Assembly: GCF_002906165.1 (NCBI RefSeq)
Contig: NZ_PPCN01000013.1
Location: forward strand, 1-64,000
Reading direction: 5' to 3'
Length of the DNA stretch: 64,000 bases
Source of the DNA: Roseibium marinum
Lineage (GTDB): Bacteria; Pseudomonadota; Alphaproteobacteria; Rhizobiales; Stappiaceae
Below are positions 26,260 through 34,868 of this stretch, one piece after another (positions within the stretch are counted from its first letter, which is position 1; every line of letters starts with the position of its first letter). The notes beneath the pieces are model-generated. The model was not told where the DNA came from and ran no database searches. It saw only the letters and a program-made list of their open reading frames with translations. A program made the position numbers and the translations under genes.

Positions 26260-26334
26260 TGCCAATCCCCTTATTCTGCCTTTTCTGGGCAAGTCGCAAC
26301 GGCTCTGTCGGTGTGCGCTACGAAGGACTGCTTG

Positions 26335-26633
26335 TTAACCCCGACTCAAAGCTATCGGTTAATGGTTAACAAAATATGATTCGTAGCGGCAAGTACCGAA
26401 TGGAGTAATCTGTGAACAACGGTCAACTTGTTGAATCCCCAGAAAAAACACTGATTCACAAATCTTAATGTTGCACTTTAAGAAACGGATCCAACCGACT
26501 CCATTCAGATTCCTTTCCACATAGCCGTCGTGACTTCGAAATGGCTCTCGCTTGTCAGCCTTCCAAAGGTTAAGATTAACCAGAGTCGTAAACGATCGGT
26601 TACCAAAACCGTTAACAGGGGAAGGAATCTTAA
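26335..26633. promoter_or_regulatory. TTAA-rich divergent control region of ctrA and fliI
   Basis: This 374-bp gap (26260-26633) is AT-rich and contains nine TTAA tetramers (26335, 26359, 26366, 26465, 26478, 26570, 26576, 26612, 26630) plus a TTAC at 26600 spaced 8 bp from the TTAA at 26612. CtrA recognises two TTAA half-sites separated by 7 bp. No exact N7 pair is present, but the density suggests CtrA or a related regulator acts here, for ctrA autoregulation and fliI control. This is inference. Confidence 0.4.
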
Positions 26634-27959
26634 TTGAAGGCGCTTTTTGCCGAGATTGATTCGCTTTTGCCGACCGAAATTTACGGTCGGGTGACTGCTG
26701 TTAAGGGTCTTCTTGTGGAAATCGCCGGGCCGATTCACGAAATGAGTGTCGGTTCGCGTCTTCTGATCGACAGCGGGGAGGCTAATCCGAAAGTTCCGGC
26801 CGAGGTCGTCGGGTTCCGTGAGGGGCGTGCGCTTTGCATGCCATTTTCCGGGCTTGAAGGCGTGCGGATGGGCTGCAAAGCGGTGATCAGTTCCCGCGAA
26901 AGTGTAATGCATCCCGGCAATGCCTGGCTCGGCCGGGTGGTTAACGCACTTGGTGAACCGATTGATGGTAAAGGACCTCTTTCAAATGGCGGAGTGCCTC
27001 GCAAATTGCGAAGTTCACCACCGCCGGCCTCCGAACGTAAACGGGTCGGACCGCCGCTCGATCTCGGTGTGCGGGCTCTGAACAGCTTTGTTACCTGCTG
27101 CGAAGGCCAGCGTATGGGCATCTTCGCTGGCTCAGGGGTCGGCAAATCCGTGCTGATGTCGATGCTGGCGCGCAACACCCGCTGCGACATCGCCGTGATC
27201 GGTCTGATCGGCGAGCGGGGCAGGGAAGTCCAGGAATTCATTGAAGACGATCTTGGCGAGGATGGGCTGGCGCGGTCCGTGGTCGTGGTCGCCACATCCG
27301 ACGAAAGCGTTCTCATGCGCCGTCAGGCGGCCTATTTGACCATGACGGTCGCCGAACATTTTCGCGATGAAGGCAATAATGTCCTGTGCATGATGGATTC
27401 AATCACCCGGTTCGCCATGGCCCAGCGCGAAATCGGCCTGTCGATCGGCGAACCGCCAACTTCCAAGGGCTATACCCCGACCGTTTTCACCGAACTGCCA
27501 CGCCTGCTGGAGCGCGCCGGCCCCGGTGTGGAAGGGACCGGTTCGATCACCGGCCTGTTCACGGTGCTTGTGGAAGGAGACAATCACAACGAACCGGTTG
27601 CCGATGCGGTCCGCGGGATACTGGACGGCCATGTGGTGATGGAGCGGGCGATCGCCGAACGCGGGCGCTATCCGGCAATCAATGTGCTGAAGTCGGTCTC
27701 ACGAACCATGCCACGCTGCGTGCCGCCGGAACAGCTTCCGGTTCTGCGCAAGGCAAAGCAGTTGTTGTCGACCTATACGGATATGGAAGAGCTGATCCGT
27801 CTCGGGGCCTACCGGAAGGGATCGGACCCGACGGTCGACGAAGCCATTCACCGGTTTGAGCTGATAGACGATTTTCTCAATCAGGGAAAAGACGAGGCAA
27901 CGAGTCTTTCTGAAGGATATCTGCAACTCGCCAACCTTTTGGAAATGACTCTGGACTAG
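26634..27959 (+). CDS. fliI: Flagellar export ATPase FliI
   Basis: The hexameric ATPase of the flagellar type III export gate; it energises unfolding and delivery of export substrates. The 441-residue protein has an F1-beta-like N-terminal domain, Walker [13 protein letters not shown] (about 162-173), Walker B NVLCMMDS and the conserved [14 protein letters not shown]. The start is TTG at 26634 with AGGGGAAGG 9 bp upstream; no earlier in-frame start exists near it. fliJ follows after 28 bp. ctrA lies divergently upstream. Confidence 0.95.
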   Translation: MKALFAEIDSLLPTEIYGRVTAVKGLLVEIAGPIHEMSVGSRLLIDSGEANPKVPAEVVGFREGRALCMPFSGLEGVRMGCKAVISSRESVMHPGNAWLGRVVNALGEPIDGKGPLSNGGVPRKLRSSPPPASERKRVGPPLDLGVRALNSFVTCCEGQRMGIFAGSGVGKSVLMSMLARNTRCDIAVIGLIGERGREVQEFIEDDLGEDGLARSVVVVATSDESVLMRRQAAYLTMTVAEHFRDEGNNVLCMMDSITRFAMAQREIGLSIGEPPTSKGYTPTVFTELPRLLERAGPGVEGTGSITGLFTVLVEGDNHNEPVADAVRGILDGHVVMERAIAERGRYPAINVLKSVSRTMPRCVPPEQLPVLRKAKQLLSTYTDMEELIRLGAYRKGSDPTVDEAIHRFELIDDFLNQGKDEATSLSEGYLQLANLLEMTLD

Positions 27960-27987
27960 ACTGCCCTTGCAAGGGGAGTATTGAGTA

Positions 27988-28389
27988 ATGAAAACCCGAG
28001 ACAGTTTGATCCGTTTGAAGCGGTTTCAGGTTGATGAAAAGCGGCGGCAGCTTGCTCAGATCGAGAGCATGATTGCCGAGTTCAATCGTATGGCCGATGA
28101 ACTTGATGAACAGATCCGTTCCGAGCAGGAGCGGGTCGGGATTACCGATGTCACGCATTTTGCCTATCCGACATTTGCCAAGGCCGCGGCGGACAGGCGC
28201 GACAACCTGCGCAATTCGGCTCATGAACTGGACGATCAGCTTCAACGCGCCCAGGACGAGTTGAGCGAAGCGATCGAAGAGTTGAAGAAATTCGAGCAAC
28301 TTGAAGAGCGTGACCAGCAGCGCGAGCGCACGGCTCAGGAAATTGCCGAGCAGGACCAGCTAGACGAAGTCGCCTCACGGCTGAGGTAG
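27988..28389 (+). CDS. fliJ: Flagellar export chaperone FliJ
   Basis: The 133-residue protein is almost entirely a charged helical coiled coil (LIRLKRFQVDEKRRQLAQIE through EELKKFEQLEERDQQRE), as in FliJ, the stalk-like partner of FliI in the flagellar export apparatus. Sequence identity in this family is low, so the assignment rests on length, coiled-coil form and position directly after fliI. AAGGGGAG precedes the ATG. Confidence 0.85.
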   Translation: MKTRDSLIRLKRFQVDEKRRQLAQIESMIAEFNRMADELDEQIRSEQERVGITDVTHFAYPTFAKAAADRRDNLRNSAHELDDQLQRAQDELSEAIEELKKFEQLEERDQQRERTAQEIAEQDQLDEVASRLR

Positions 28390-28471
28390 CGCATCCGGCG
28401 GGCAGCGAGGCTGTTCCCGCGCTTCGGTAGATTCCCCGGCCGCCTTCCTCCCGGGAGGCTGAACGATTTTG

Positions 28472-28497
28472 CCCGACTGTTCGTGGCAGCGGTCGGG
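28472..28497 (+). terminator. Terminator after fliIJ
   Basis: CCCGAC (28472-28477) pairs with GTCGGG (28492-28497), followed by TTTATGCTTTTT. It lies about 80 bp past the fliJ stop, so it ends the fliI-fliJ transcript. Confidence 0.65.
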
Positions 28498-28638
28498 TTT
28501 ATGCTTTTTGAACGGAATGTTATAGGGAAGGCATGGTCGCTGTTGCGTGCGTGTCCGTCACTTGTCTCGCCGGCCTGAATGCAGGTTACTCAATTTCAAA
28601 ATGCCGGAGCATTCCGAACGCCGTAACCCGGGCGCTGG

Positions 28639-29115
28639 ATGTTCTGCCGAAGCACGGCACCCTTCATGCGGTTTTTTCTGGCTCTGCTCCTCCCTGTTTC
28701 GACCTTTTCCTTCGCTTTGGGTCTCACACAGCCGCTGATGCGGTTCGAAAGGCTGTATTTTCTCGAGGACCGGCCTTCTCTGGTGGAAATGATCCTCAGC
28801 CTTTGGCGTGAAGACGAGACCCTGCTTGCCGCGATCGTGGCGCTGTTTTCTGTCGGATTTCCGGCGGCCAAAATAATTCTCACTCACGTTGCTGTCATCA
28901 CCGGCGGAAAGAGCCGATCGCTGGTGCTGTTGTCTATGGTGAGCAAGTGGTCAATGCTGGATGTGATGCTGGTGGCGCTGGTCCTGTTCGCGGCAAAAAC
29001 CAGCGGACTGGCCGCAGCGGCCATCCTGCCGGGCTTATGGTTTTACGCGGCGGCGACACTCTCGACGGCGGTGGCTGCGAGTTTATGCGCACGCACCTAT
29101 ACCCACAGCAGCTAG
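28639..29115 (+). CDS. PqiA-domain inner-membrane protein
   Basis: The 158-residue protein carries about four hydrophobic segments and resembles half of PqiA (paraquat-inducible protein A): LLLPVSTFSFALGLTQPLM, FPAAKII and KWSMLDVMLVALVLFAAK. Full PqiA has two such domains with zinc-binding cysteines and works with PqiB/MCE proteins in lipid transport between membranes; no pqiB is adjacent. The cysteine motifs of full-length PqiA are not visible. The start is uncertain: ATG at 28639 or 28666, the latter beginning directly with the first membrane helix. Confidence 0.65.
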   Translation: MFCRSTAPFMRFFLALLLPVSTFSFALGLTQPLMRFERLYFLEDRPSLVEMILSLWREDETLLAAIVALFSVGFPAAKIILTHVAVITGGKSRSLVLLSMVSKWSMLDVMLVALVLFAAKTSGLAAAAILPGLWFYAAATLSTAVAASLCARTYTHSS

Positions 29116-29220
29116 TTGTGAGCTTTCAACAGGTTGTCCGGGTCTAGGTTGAGTCGACTGATCGGCGTCTTGTCTTTTATGCCGCCATGCGGCCTGACTG
29201 AGGGGCGGTGTCAGGCCGGT

Positions 29221-30336
29221 CTATTCCGTCGGCTGGGGCACGGATGGCTGCTGGAGCGGTTTGGGCTTTTTCGCCCCCCGGTTCGCCTGAAAATCACCGC
29301 AGCGGGATTGTCTGATCGTCGCGGTGCTTTCAAGATGCCGTTTATAGGCTTGCGTCCATTCCGATCCCTGAGCGGCGGGTAGTTTCAGATGGCCGCAGCG
29401 GGTCCTTGCAAACAGAGCAAAGGTAGACGTCTCCAGTCCGGTTTTGGCCGCGATTTTCATCACCAGTTCCAGCTTGCCGTTGAAAACGGCTTCCTTGAAG
29501 GCTTTGGGAGAAGTCCTTCCACGCACGCCGAGCAATTCCACCGCATGGTCGAAGCGCCCGTCCTGCAGCAGCAGGATCATGAGTTCATCGACAGTCATAT
29601 CCGCGCGTTCGGCATCCTGCCAGAGCGAATTGATGTCAGGGTTTGCCAGGGCGGCGCCGAAATCCCGGCGCAACGCTTTCAGCCGGGCAATCTGATCGAG
29701 CTGCTCCTGCGTCAGGGATCCTTCGATGATGCCGTGCAGCCGTTTCCTGGCCTCCTCGTTGACAAGAGGCAGCAAGGCCCGGCAGGCGGTCGGGGACAAA
29801 TCGGATCTCAGCGCCAGATCTTCCCTCAGCACCACGTCTTCTTCCGCGAGCTTGACAAACAGGAGCATCGTTTCGCGAGACAGCCGGATTCCGCGGTTGC
29901 CGGCCAGCAACCGGTTTACCGTCCTGTCATTCCTGGCGGCCAGAGCATCGGATACTTCGGTGGAAAGGTCGTTACGGCGCGCGAGTGCCTGCAGGTGGGT
30001 CAGGCTGAACCGATCGGTGAAATCAAGCAGGTCTTCCTGGGTGAAGACAGGGCAATCGGCCAACAAAGGCATCGCCACTGTGATGTCATCCTCGGCCATC
30101 CGGCATGCAAGATCATGCGGAACGTTTTCCAGCGCTGCAAGCCTCAAGGCCAGATCCGTCCGGTCCGTCAGAGAGCCTGTGTTGTAGAGTTTCAGGATGA
30201 CTTCGGCGAAGATCGAAAGCTCTTGTTCCGTCCGCTGCTCGAGATCGGAGACGACAAGTTCGCTCACCTGCGCAAACAGGTGCTTGCGAGATTCTATTGT
30301 CCCTATTTGCGCAAGTTTTAAAATAGAACTCGCCAT
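29221..30336 (-). CDS. DUF2336-family protein
   Basis: The 371-residue cytosolic, helix-rich protein consists of repeated short alpha-hairpins reminiscent of HEAT-like repeats (LTDRTDLALRLAAL, LSTEVSDALAARNDRTVNRLL, SPTACRALLPLV). This is the pattern of DUF2336, a family restricted largely to alphaproteobacteria with unknown role. A 90-residue C-terminal tail is basic and proline-rich (AKKPKPLQQPSVPQP). The start at 30336 is favoured because GGAGG lies 5 bp before it; a frame extension of seven codons exists. Confidence 0.75.
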   Translation of the reverse strand: MASSILKLAQIGTIESRKHLFAQVSELVVSDLEQRTEQELSIFAEVILKLYNTGSLTDRTDLALRLAALENVPHDLACRMAEDDITVAMPLLADCPVFTQEDLLDFTDRFSLTHLQALARRNDLSTEVSDALAARNDRTVNRLLAGNRGIRLSRETMLLFVKLAEEDVVLREDLALRSDLSPTACRALLPLVNEEARKRLHGIIEGSLTQEQLDQIARLKALRRDFGAALANPDINSLWQDAERADMTVDELMILLLQDGRFDHAVELLGVRGRTSPKAFKEAVFNGKLELVMKIAAKTGLETSTFALFARTRCGHLKLPAAQGSEWTQAYKRHLESTATIRQSRCGDFQANRGAKKPKPLQQPSVPQPTE

Positions 30337-30751
30337 TTTTCCTCCACAGCGAGTCACATTGGGATAAATACTATTAGTAATACGTTACCTAAATAGAATT
30401 CCGTAAAAATAACAGCTTATTCCTGTCTCTGGCATTCAAATGTCTCGGTAGTTGTGCTTAATTTTTGGTTGATTTTATGGAAAGTCGCAACTTTATCGCG
30501 ATATGCCGTCGCCGATGAAAATCCAGTCAAGTCTCCCATCCAGGTCGCGGGCCCATAAGTCGGGCTGGTATGGCACGGCGGCGTGTAGCCATTTTCGTTC
30601 CTGGTCGAGGAGCAAACCGCTTCAAAGCAGTTCATTCTCATCTATAGCTCGAGTATAGCTCCGGGAGCCTTTCCTTCCCGGACGGTTCTTCCTTATTGTC
30701 TGAACCGGGACGAGAGACCTTTACAACGCCTGGAAGCGGATTGAATTTGAA
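30337..30751. other. Divergent intergenic region, no confident gene
   Basis: About 415 bp separate the DUF2336 gene and the MscS gene, AT-rich on the left. A 74-codon frame on the minus strand (30641 to 30417) has no recognisable family. Structure seen: CTATA/TATAG inverted repeat (30642-30658) and a CCGGGA/TCCCGG hairpin (30661-30681). Either could belong to the mscS promoter or leader. No sigma consensus stands out. Confidence 0.35.
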
Positions 30752-33097
30752 ATGAGACGTTTGCGCCGAAGCCTTGGCACCCTGATCGGGCTCTTATTTT
30801 TCTGCGTGATGCCGGCGGCGGCACAGAACGCCGATACCCAGCAAAGCAGTTCGGCAGAAGTTGCACAGGCGAGCGATGCGCTCATCAATGTCCTGAACGA
30901 TCCGAAGAGCCGGGCGGCTCTCATCGAACTTCTTAAACAGAGTGCAAGCGAGACACAGAACGCAGGCGAGACCGGGAGTGCGCCAGAAGAAGCGTCTACC
31001 CCGGGCGATTCGATCCTGCCCGTTTTGCGTGGCGCCGGTCAGCCGGACGCGCCGGCTGCTCAATCCGACCAGAGCCAGAGCGCCGCCACGAGCGAAAATT
31101 TCGCGCTCAGAGTTGGAGAATACACGCGCGAGCTGGTCGATGACGCGGGACTTGTTCTTGCACAGTCCGTGAGGCCCCTTCATGGCCTGATCAGGATCGG
31201 GCGCGGGGAAATCCCGATCAAGTGGGAACAGGTGAAATCGATTGCCGGTCAGGTTCTTGTGGTGCTTCTGGCGGCCTATGCCGGTCTGCTCATAAGCAAG
31301 GCTGCGATGAAACTGCTCTATCCGAGAATGTCCGCCATCGCAGGCAGGCGCGGCGGGCTGATGCGCAGTTTCATTCTCATCCTGACGTCGGTTCTTGACG
31401 CGATAGCGGTCGGACTTGGTTGGGCCGTGGGCAATGCGGTCGCGCTCGCAGGTTATGGCGAGCTTCAGGCCGGTGTCACGCTTCAGGAAAGTCTGGCGCT
31501 GAATGCATTTTTCATTGCCGAACTGGCCAATGTCGCCCTGCGGTTCATTTTCGTTCCCGCGCACCGGCAATTACGCCTTTTGCCGTTCACGGACAAAGCC
31601 TCCCGTTACTGGAGCAGCCGTCTGCACCTGTTTGTGTACTGGATCGTCTATGGCTTGTTTCTGGTGGTTCCGGTCGCCAATATCGCCGCGTCCTTTGTTC
31701 TGGGCAACGCTTTGCGATTTCTGGTCGTGTTCCTGGGAACACTCTATCTCTTGGCCCTCGTACAGAGGAACCGGCAGAATGTGTGCCAGGGTGTGAGCGA
31801 CTATGCGCAAACGCTGCAGAGCACGCTGGCAAGCCGTGTTCTGGCAGTCGGCGGCCGCGTCTGGCATTTCGCGGCCTACGGATACCTTGCCGCCGTTTTC
31901 ATAATCTGGGTAACCCGCCCCTTCGATGCCACGTCCATAATCCTGCACGCCACCGGTCTGTCCATTGTGGCGATCGCCACCGGGATACTGGTTTCTCTGG
32001 TTCTTACGAGCGTCATCAAGGACGGCATCCCGCTTCCGGGCAGCATGCAGACCAGTCTGCCGGCGCTTCACAGACGATTGAACGCTTTCGTTCCCAGGAT
32101 ACTGAAGATCATCCGGTTGGCCGTTTTCCTTGTCACGGTCCTGGCGCTCATGGAAATCTGGGGTATCCTGAGCGTGGTCGACTGGATCGCAAGTGAAACC
32201 GGCTTCCGCTTGCTGAGCGGCTACGGCTCGGCGTTCCTTGTTGTGCTGGTGGGCTTCCTGATCTGGCTGGCGGTGATGTCCTGGGTCGATCTGCGCCTGC
32301 AGGAACGGTCCGGCCGCCTCGTGACCGCCCGGGAAAGAACTCTCTTCCAGCTGTTCCGCAACGCCTCCACCGTTGTCATCATCGTGATGGTGGCGCTTCT
32401 GGCCTTGTCCGAAATCGGCGTGAACATCGGTCCGCTGATCGCCGGTGCCGGTGTCGTTGGCCTGGCGATTTCCTTCGGGGCGCAAACGCTGGTGAAGGAC
32501 ATCATCACAGGGGCTTTCATTCAGATAGAAAACGCCATCAACGAAGGCGACGTGGTGACGGTTGCGGGCATCACGGGGACCGTGGAGGGGATTACGGTCC
32601 GTTCGGTGCGCATCCGGGATCTCGACGGCACCACCCACATCATTCCGTTCTCCTCAGTCGACATGGTGTCGAACTTCATGCGCGGCTTCTCCTATCATGT
32701 CGCCCTGATCGGCGTTTCCTACGACACGGATATCGCCAGCGCCAAAGAGGCGATGACGGAAGCCTTCCGACGCCTGCAGGCGACCGACTACAGTTCCAAG
32801 ATCTTCGGGGATCTGGAGATGCACGGCGTTACCAACTTCGCCGCAAGTTCGATTGATATCCGTGCCCGTATCAAGACCACGCCGGGTGACCAGTGGTCGG
32901 TCGGCCGGGCCTACAACGAATTCGTCAAAGAGGTTTTCGACGAACGCAGTATCGAAATTCCATTCCCGCAGGTCACCTATCATGCAGCAATGCCGCCCTA
33001 CGGGGCGGACGCCAAGGGAACCAAACATCGGGGTAAACTGGAAGCCGCATCCGCCGATCCGGCTGACGATGCGCCTGCCGAGGATGAACCCACTTAA
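30752..33097 (+). CDS. Large MscS-family mechanosensitive channel
   Basis: The 781-residue inner-membrane protein has a signal peptide (cleaved near PAAAQ, residue 25), then a periplasmic segment (about 26-160), and about ten transmembrane helices. The MscS core follows, with the pore helix and beta domain: LIAGAGVVGLAISFGAQTLV, IENAINEGDVVTVAGITGTVEG and GTTHIIPFSSVDMVSNF, then a C-terminal cytosolic vestibule and an acidic tail. It is much larger than E. coli MscS (286) and resembles MscM/YbdG-type members. It opens when membrane tension rises on osmotic downshock. Ion selectivity is not predictable. Confidence 0.88.
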   Translation: MRRLRRSLGTLIGLLFFCVMPAAAQNADTQQSSSAEVAQASDALINVLNDPKSRAALIELLKQSASETQNAGETGSAPEEASTPGDSILPVLRGAGQPDAPAAQSDQSQSAATSENFALRVGEYTRELVDDAGLVLAQSVRPLHGLIRIGRGEIPIKWEQVKSIAGQVLVVLLAAYAGLLISKAAMKLLYPRMSAIAGRRGGLMRSFILILTSVLDAIAVGLGWAVGNAVALAGYGELQAGVTLQESLALNAFFIAELANVALRFIFVPAHRQLRLLPFTDKASRYWSSRLHLFVYWIVYGLFLVVPVANIAASFVLGNALRFLVVFLGTLYLLALVQRNRQNVCQGVSDYAQTLQSTLASRVLAVGGRVWHFAAYGYLAAVFIIWVTRPFDATSIILHATGLSIVAIATGILVSLVLTSVIKDGIPLPGSMQTSLPALHRRLNAFVPRILKIIRLAVFLVTVLALMEIWGILSVVDWIASETGFRLLSGYGSAFLVVLVGFLIWLAVMSWVDLRLQERSGRLVTARERTLFQLFRNASTVVIIVMVALLALSEIGVNIGPLIAGAGVVGLAISFGAQTLVKDIITGAFIQIENAINEGDVVTVAGITGTVEGITVRSVRIRDLDGTTHIIPFSSVDMVSNFMRGFSYHVALIGVSYDTDIASAKEAMTEAFRRLQATDYSSKIFGDLEMHGVTNFAASSIDIRARIKTTPGDQWSVGRAYNEFVKEVFDERSIEIPFPQVTYHAAMPPYGADAKGTKHRGKLEAASADPADDAPAEDEPT

Positions 33098-33199
33098 CGT
33101 TCAGCAATTGGATCGGAAGCACCGTCGGGTTTCCACGGCCCCCGGCTTGCAGCGGGACCGGGACGGTGGATATTTGCGCGCATGAAAATGGTGATTGAA

Positions 33200-33230
33200 T
33201 TTCGTGAAGTTTCGTTTTATTTTCATTTCT
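33200..33230 (+). promoter_or_regulatory. Candidate GlpR operator upstream of glpD
   Basis: TTTCG occurs at 33200 and 33210, one helical turn apart, then TTTTCATTTC at 33219. Tandem TTTCG-type repeats are characteristic of DeoR-family (including GlpR) operators in alphaproteobacteria. They lie 40-70 bp before glpD, a suitable place for repression. This is pattern inference only. Confidence 0.35.
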
Positions 33231-33270
33231 TGCTGAAATCGCATGTGAGCGCGAGCCGGAGACGGAGATC

Positions 33271-34791
33271 ATGACGGCTGACTACGACCTGTTGATCATT
33301 GGCGGGGGCATTAACGGAACGGGGATCGCCCGGGACGCGGTGGGCCGCGGTGCATCGGTCATGCTCGTTGAAATGGGAGACCTCGCCGGAGCGACATCCT
33401 CGGCCTCCACGAAACTCATTCACGGCGGGCTGCGCTATCTGGAATATTACGAGTTAGGTCTTGTTCGCAAGGCGCTGAAGGAACGCGAAGTGCTGTGGCG
33501 CGCGCTGCCGCACATCGCCCGCCCGCTGCGTTTCATCCTGCCGCATCACAAGGATCTGCGCCCTGCCTGGGTGCTGCGTCTCGGCCTTTTTTTCTACGAT
33601 CATCTGGGAGGCCGGGAACTGCTGCCGGCAACCAAAACAGTCCGGCTCGACAGCGGGGCGTATTCCCGTGGTCTCAAGCCTTTGTTCAAAAAGGGATTTG
33701 AATATTCCGATTGCTGGGTGGACGACGCGCGCCTGGTGGTCCTGAACGCACTCGATGCCACCGATCGGGGAGCAAAGGTGCTCACGCGGACCAAATGCAT
33801 TGCGGCGCGCCGGGAGGGGGGGCTTTGGAAGGTCGTCCTGCAGGATCTTGGCTCGGGCGAGGAGAAGACGGTGAGCGCGCGCGTGCTTGTCAATGCGGCC
33901 GGTCCCTGGGTCGCCGAAATGCTGCATGGCATCGCCGGGACCCGGAGCAAGGCCAAGGTCCGTCTGGTCAAAGGCAGCCATATCATCGTGCCGAGCCGGT
34001 TCGACCATGACCGCTGCTTCATTTTCCAGAACGGGGATGGCCGGATCGTCTTCGCGATCCCCTACGAGCAGGACTTCACGCTGATCGGCACGACCGATGT
34101 CGACTATCACGGGGATCTGGGCACGGTTCGCACTTCCGGCGAGGAGATCGACTATCTGTGCAAGGCCGCCAGCGAATATCTGGACACGCCCGTCACGCCC
34201 GAAGATGTGGTTCACACCTATTCCGGGGTCCGGCCGCTCTACGACGACGGAGCAAAGGACGCCAAGGCCGCGACCAGGGATTATGTGCTTGAACTGGAAG
34301 GTGGGCAGACGGAGCCACCGGTGCTTTCGGTTTTCGGAGGAAAGATCACGACGTACCGGAAGCTTGCGGAGGAAGCACTGAAAAAGCTGGAGCCCTATCT
34401 GCCGTTCAAACGTGGCGTCTGGACAGCCTATGCGCCCTTGCCAGGCGGAAACTTCAAGGTGGATGGATTTGACGCCGAAGTGGCGCGGCTTGAGAAGGAT
34501 TTTCCTTTCCTGGACACATCCTTCGCGACCCGCCTGATCCGTCTTTACGGTACCGATGCAAGGCTGTTTCTGGGTGAGGCTGCCTCGCTGGAGGATCTTG
34601 GCCGCCTGTTCGGTTCGAACCTTTATGAACTCGAGTTGAAATGGCTGATCGATCGGGAATGGGCGCGCACGGCTGACGACGTGTTGTGGCGGCGGACCAA
34701 ACTCGGCCTGGTTCTCAGCGCGGCAGAGGCCGGCGAGCTGGACAGCTTCATGTCGACCTATCTTGCCGAGCGGACCGGCGCTGCGGCATAG
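33271..34791 (+). CDS. glpD: Aerobic glycerol-3-phosphate dehydrogenase
   Basis: A membrane-associated flavoprotein that oxidises glycerol-3-phosphate to dihydroxyacetone phosphate and passes electrons to the quinone pool. The 506-residue protein has the FAD-binding LLIIGGGINGTGIARDA at its N-terminus, SSASTKLIHGGLRYLEY and SVFGGKITTYRKLAEEAL, all conserved in GlpD. A C-terminal helical domain is present. It is the first gene of glpD-glpK; glpK begins 77 bp downstream. A GlpR-type repressor is encoded at 13.8 kb. Confidence 0.95.
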   Translation: MTADYDLLIIGGGINGTGIARDAVGRGASVMLVEMGDLAGATSSASTKLIHGGLRYLEYYELGLVRKALKEREVLWRALPHIARPLRFILPHHKDLRPAWVLRLGLFFYDHLGGRELLPATKTVRLDSGAYSRGLKPLFKKGFEYSDCWVDDARLVVLNALDATDRGAKVLTRTKCIAARREGGLWKVVLQDLGSGEEKTVSARVLVNAAGPWVAEMLHGIAGTRSKAKVRLVKGSHIIVPSRFDHDRCFIFQNGDGRIVFAIPYEQDFTLIGTTDVDYHGDLGTVRTSGEEIDYLCKAASEYLDTPVTPEDVVHTYSGVRPLYDDGAKDAKAATRDYVLELEGGQTEPPVLSVFGGKITTYRKLAEEALKKLEPYLPFKRGVWTAYAPLPGGNFKVDGFDAEVARLEKDFPFLDTSFATRLIRLYGTDARLFLGEAASLEDLGRLFGSNLYELELKWLIDREWARTADDVLWRRTKLGLVLSAAEAGELDSFMSTYLAERTGAAA

Positions 34792-34868
34792 TTTCCCGCA
34801 TATGATGTCCATTTGCCGGCCTCGCCGGCAATTGCGTTGAAACAAGCAAGAACAAGGGGAGGAGCGCC

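Noticed and set aside
30417-30641. 74-codon minus-strand frame between the DUF2336 and MscS genes
   Set aside because: No family resemblance, no clear ribosome site, and composition like the surrounding non-coding DNA; kept only as a remark in the intergenic entry.
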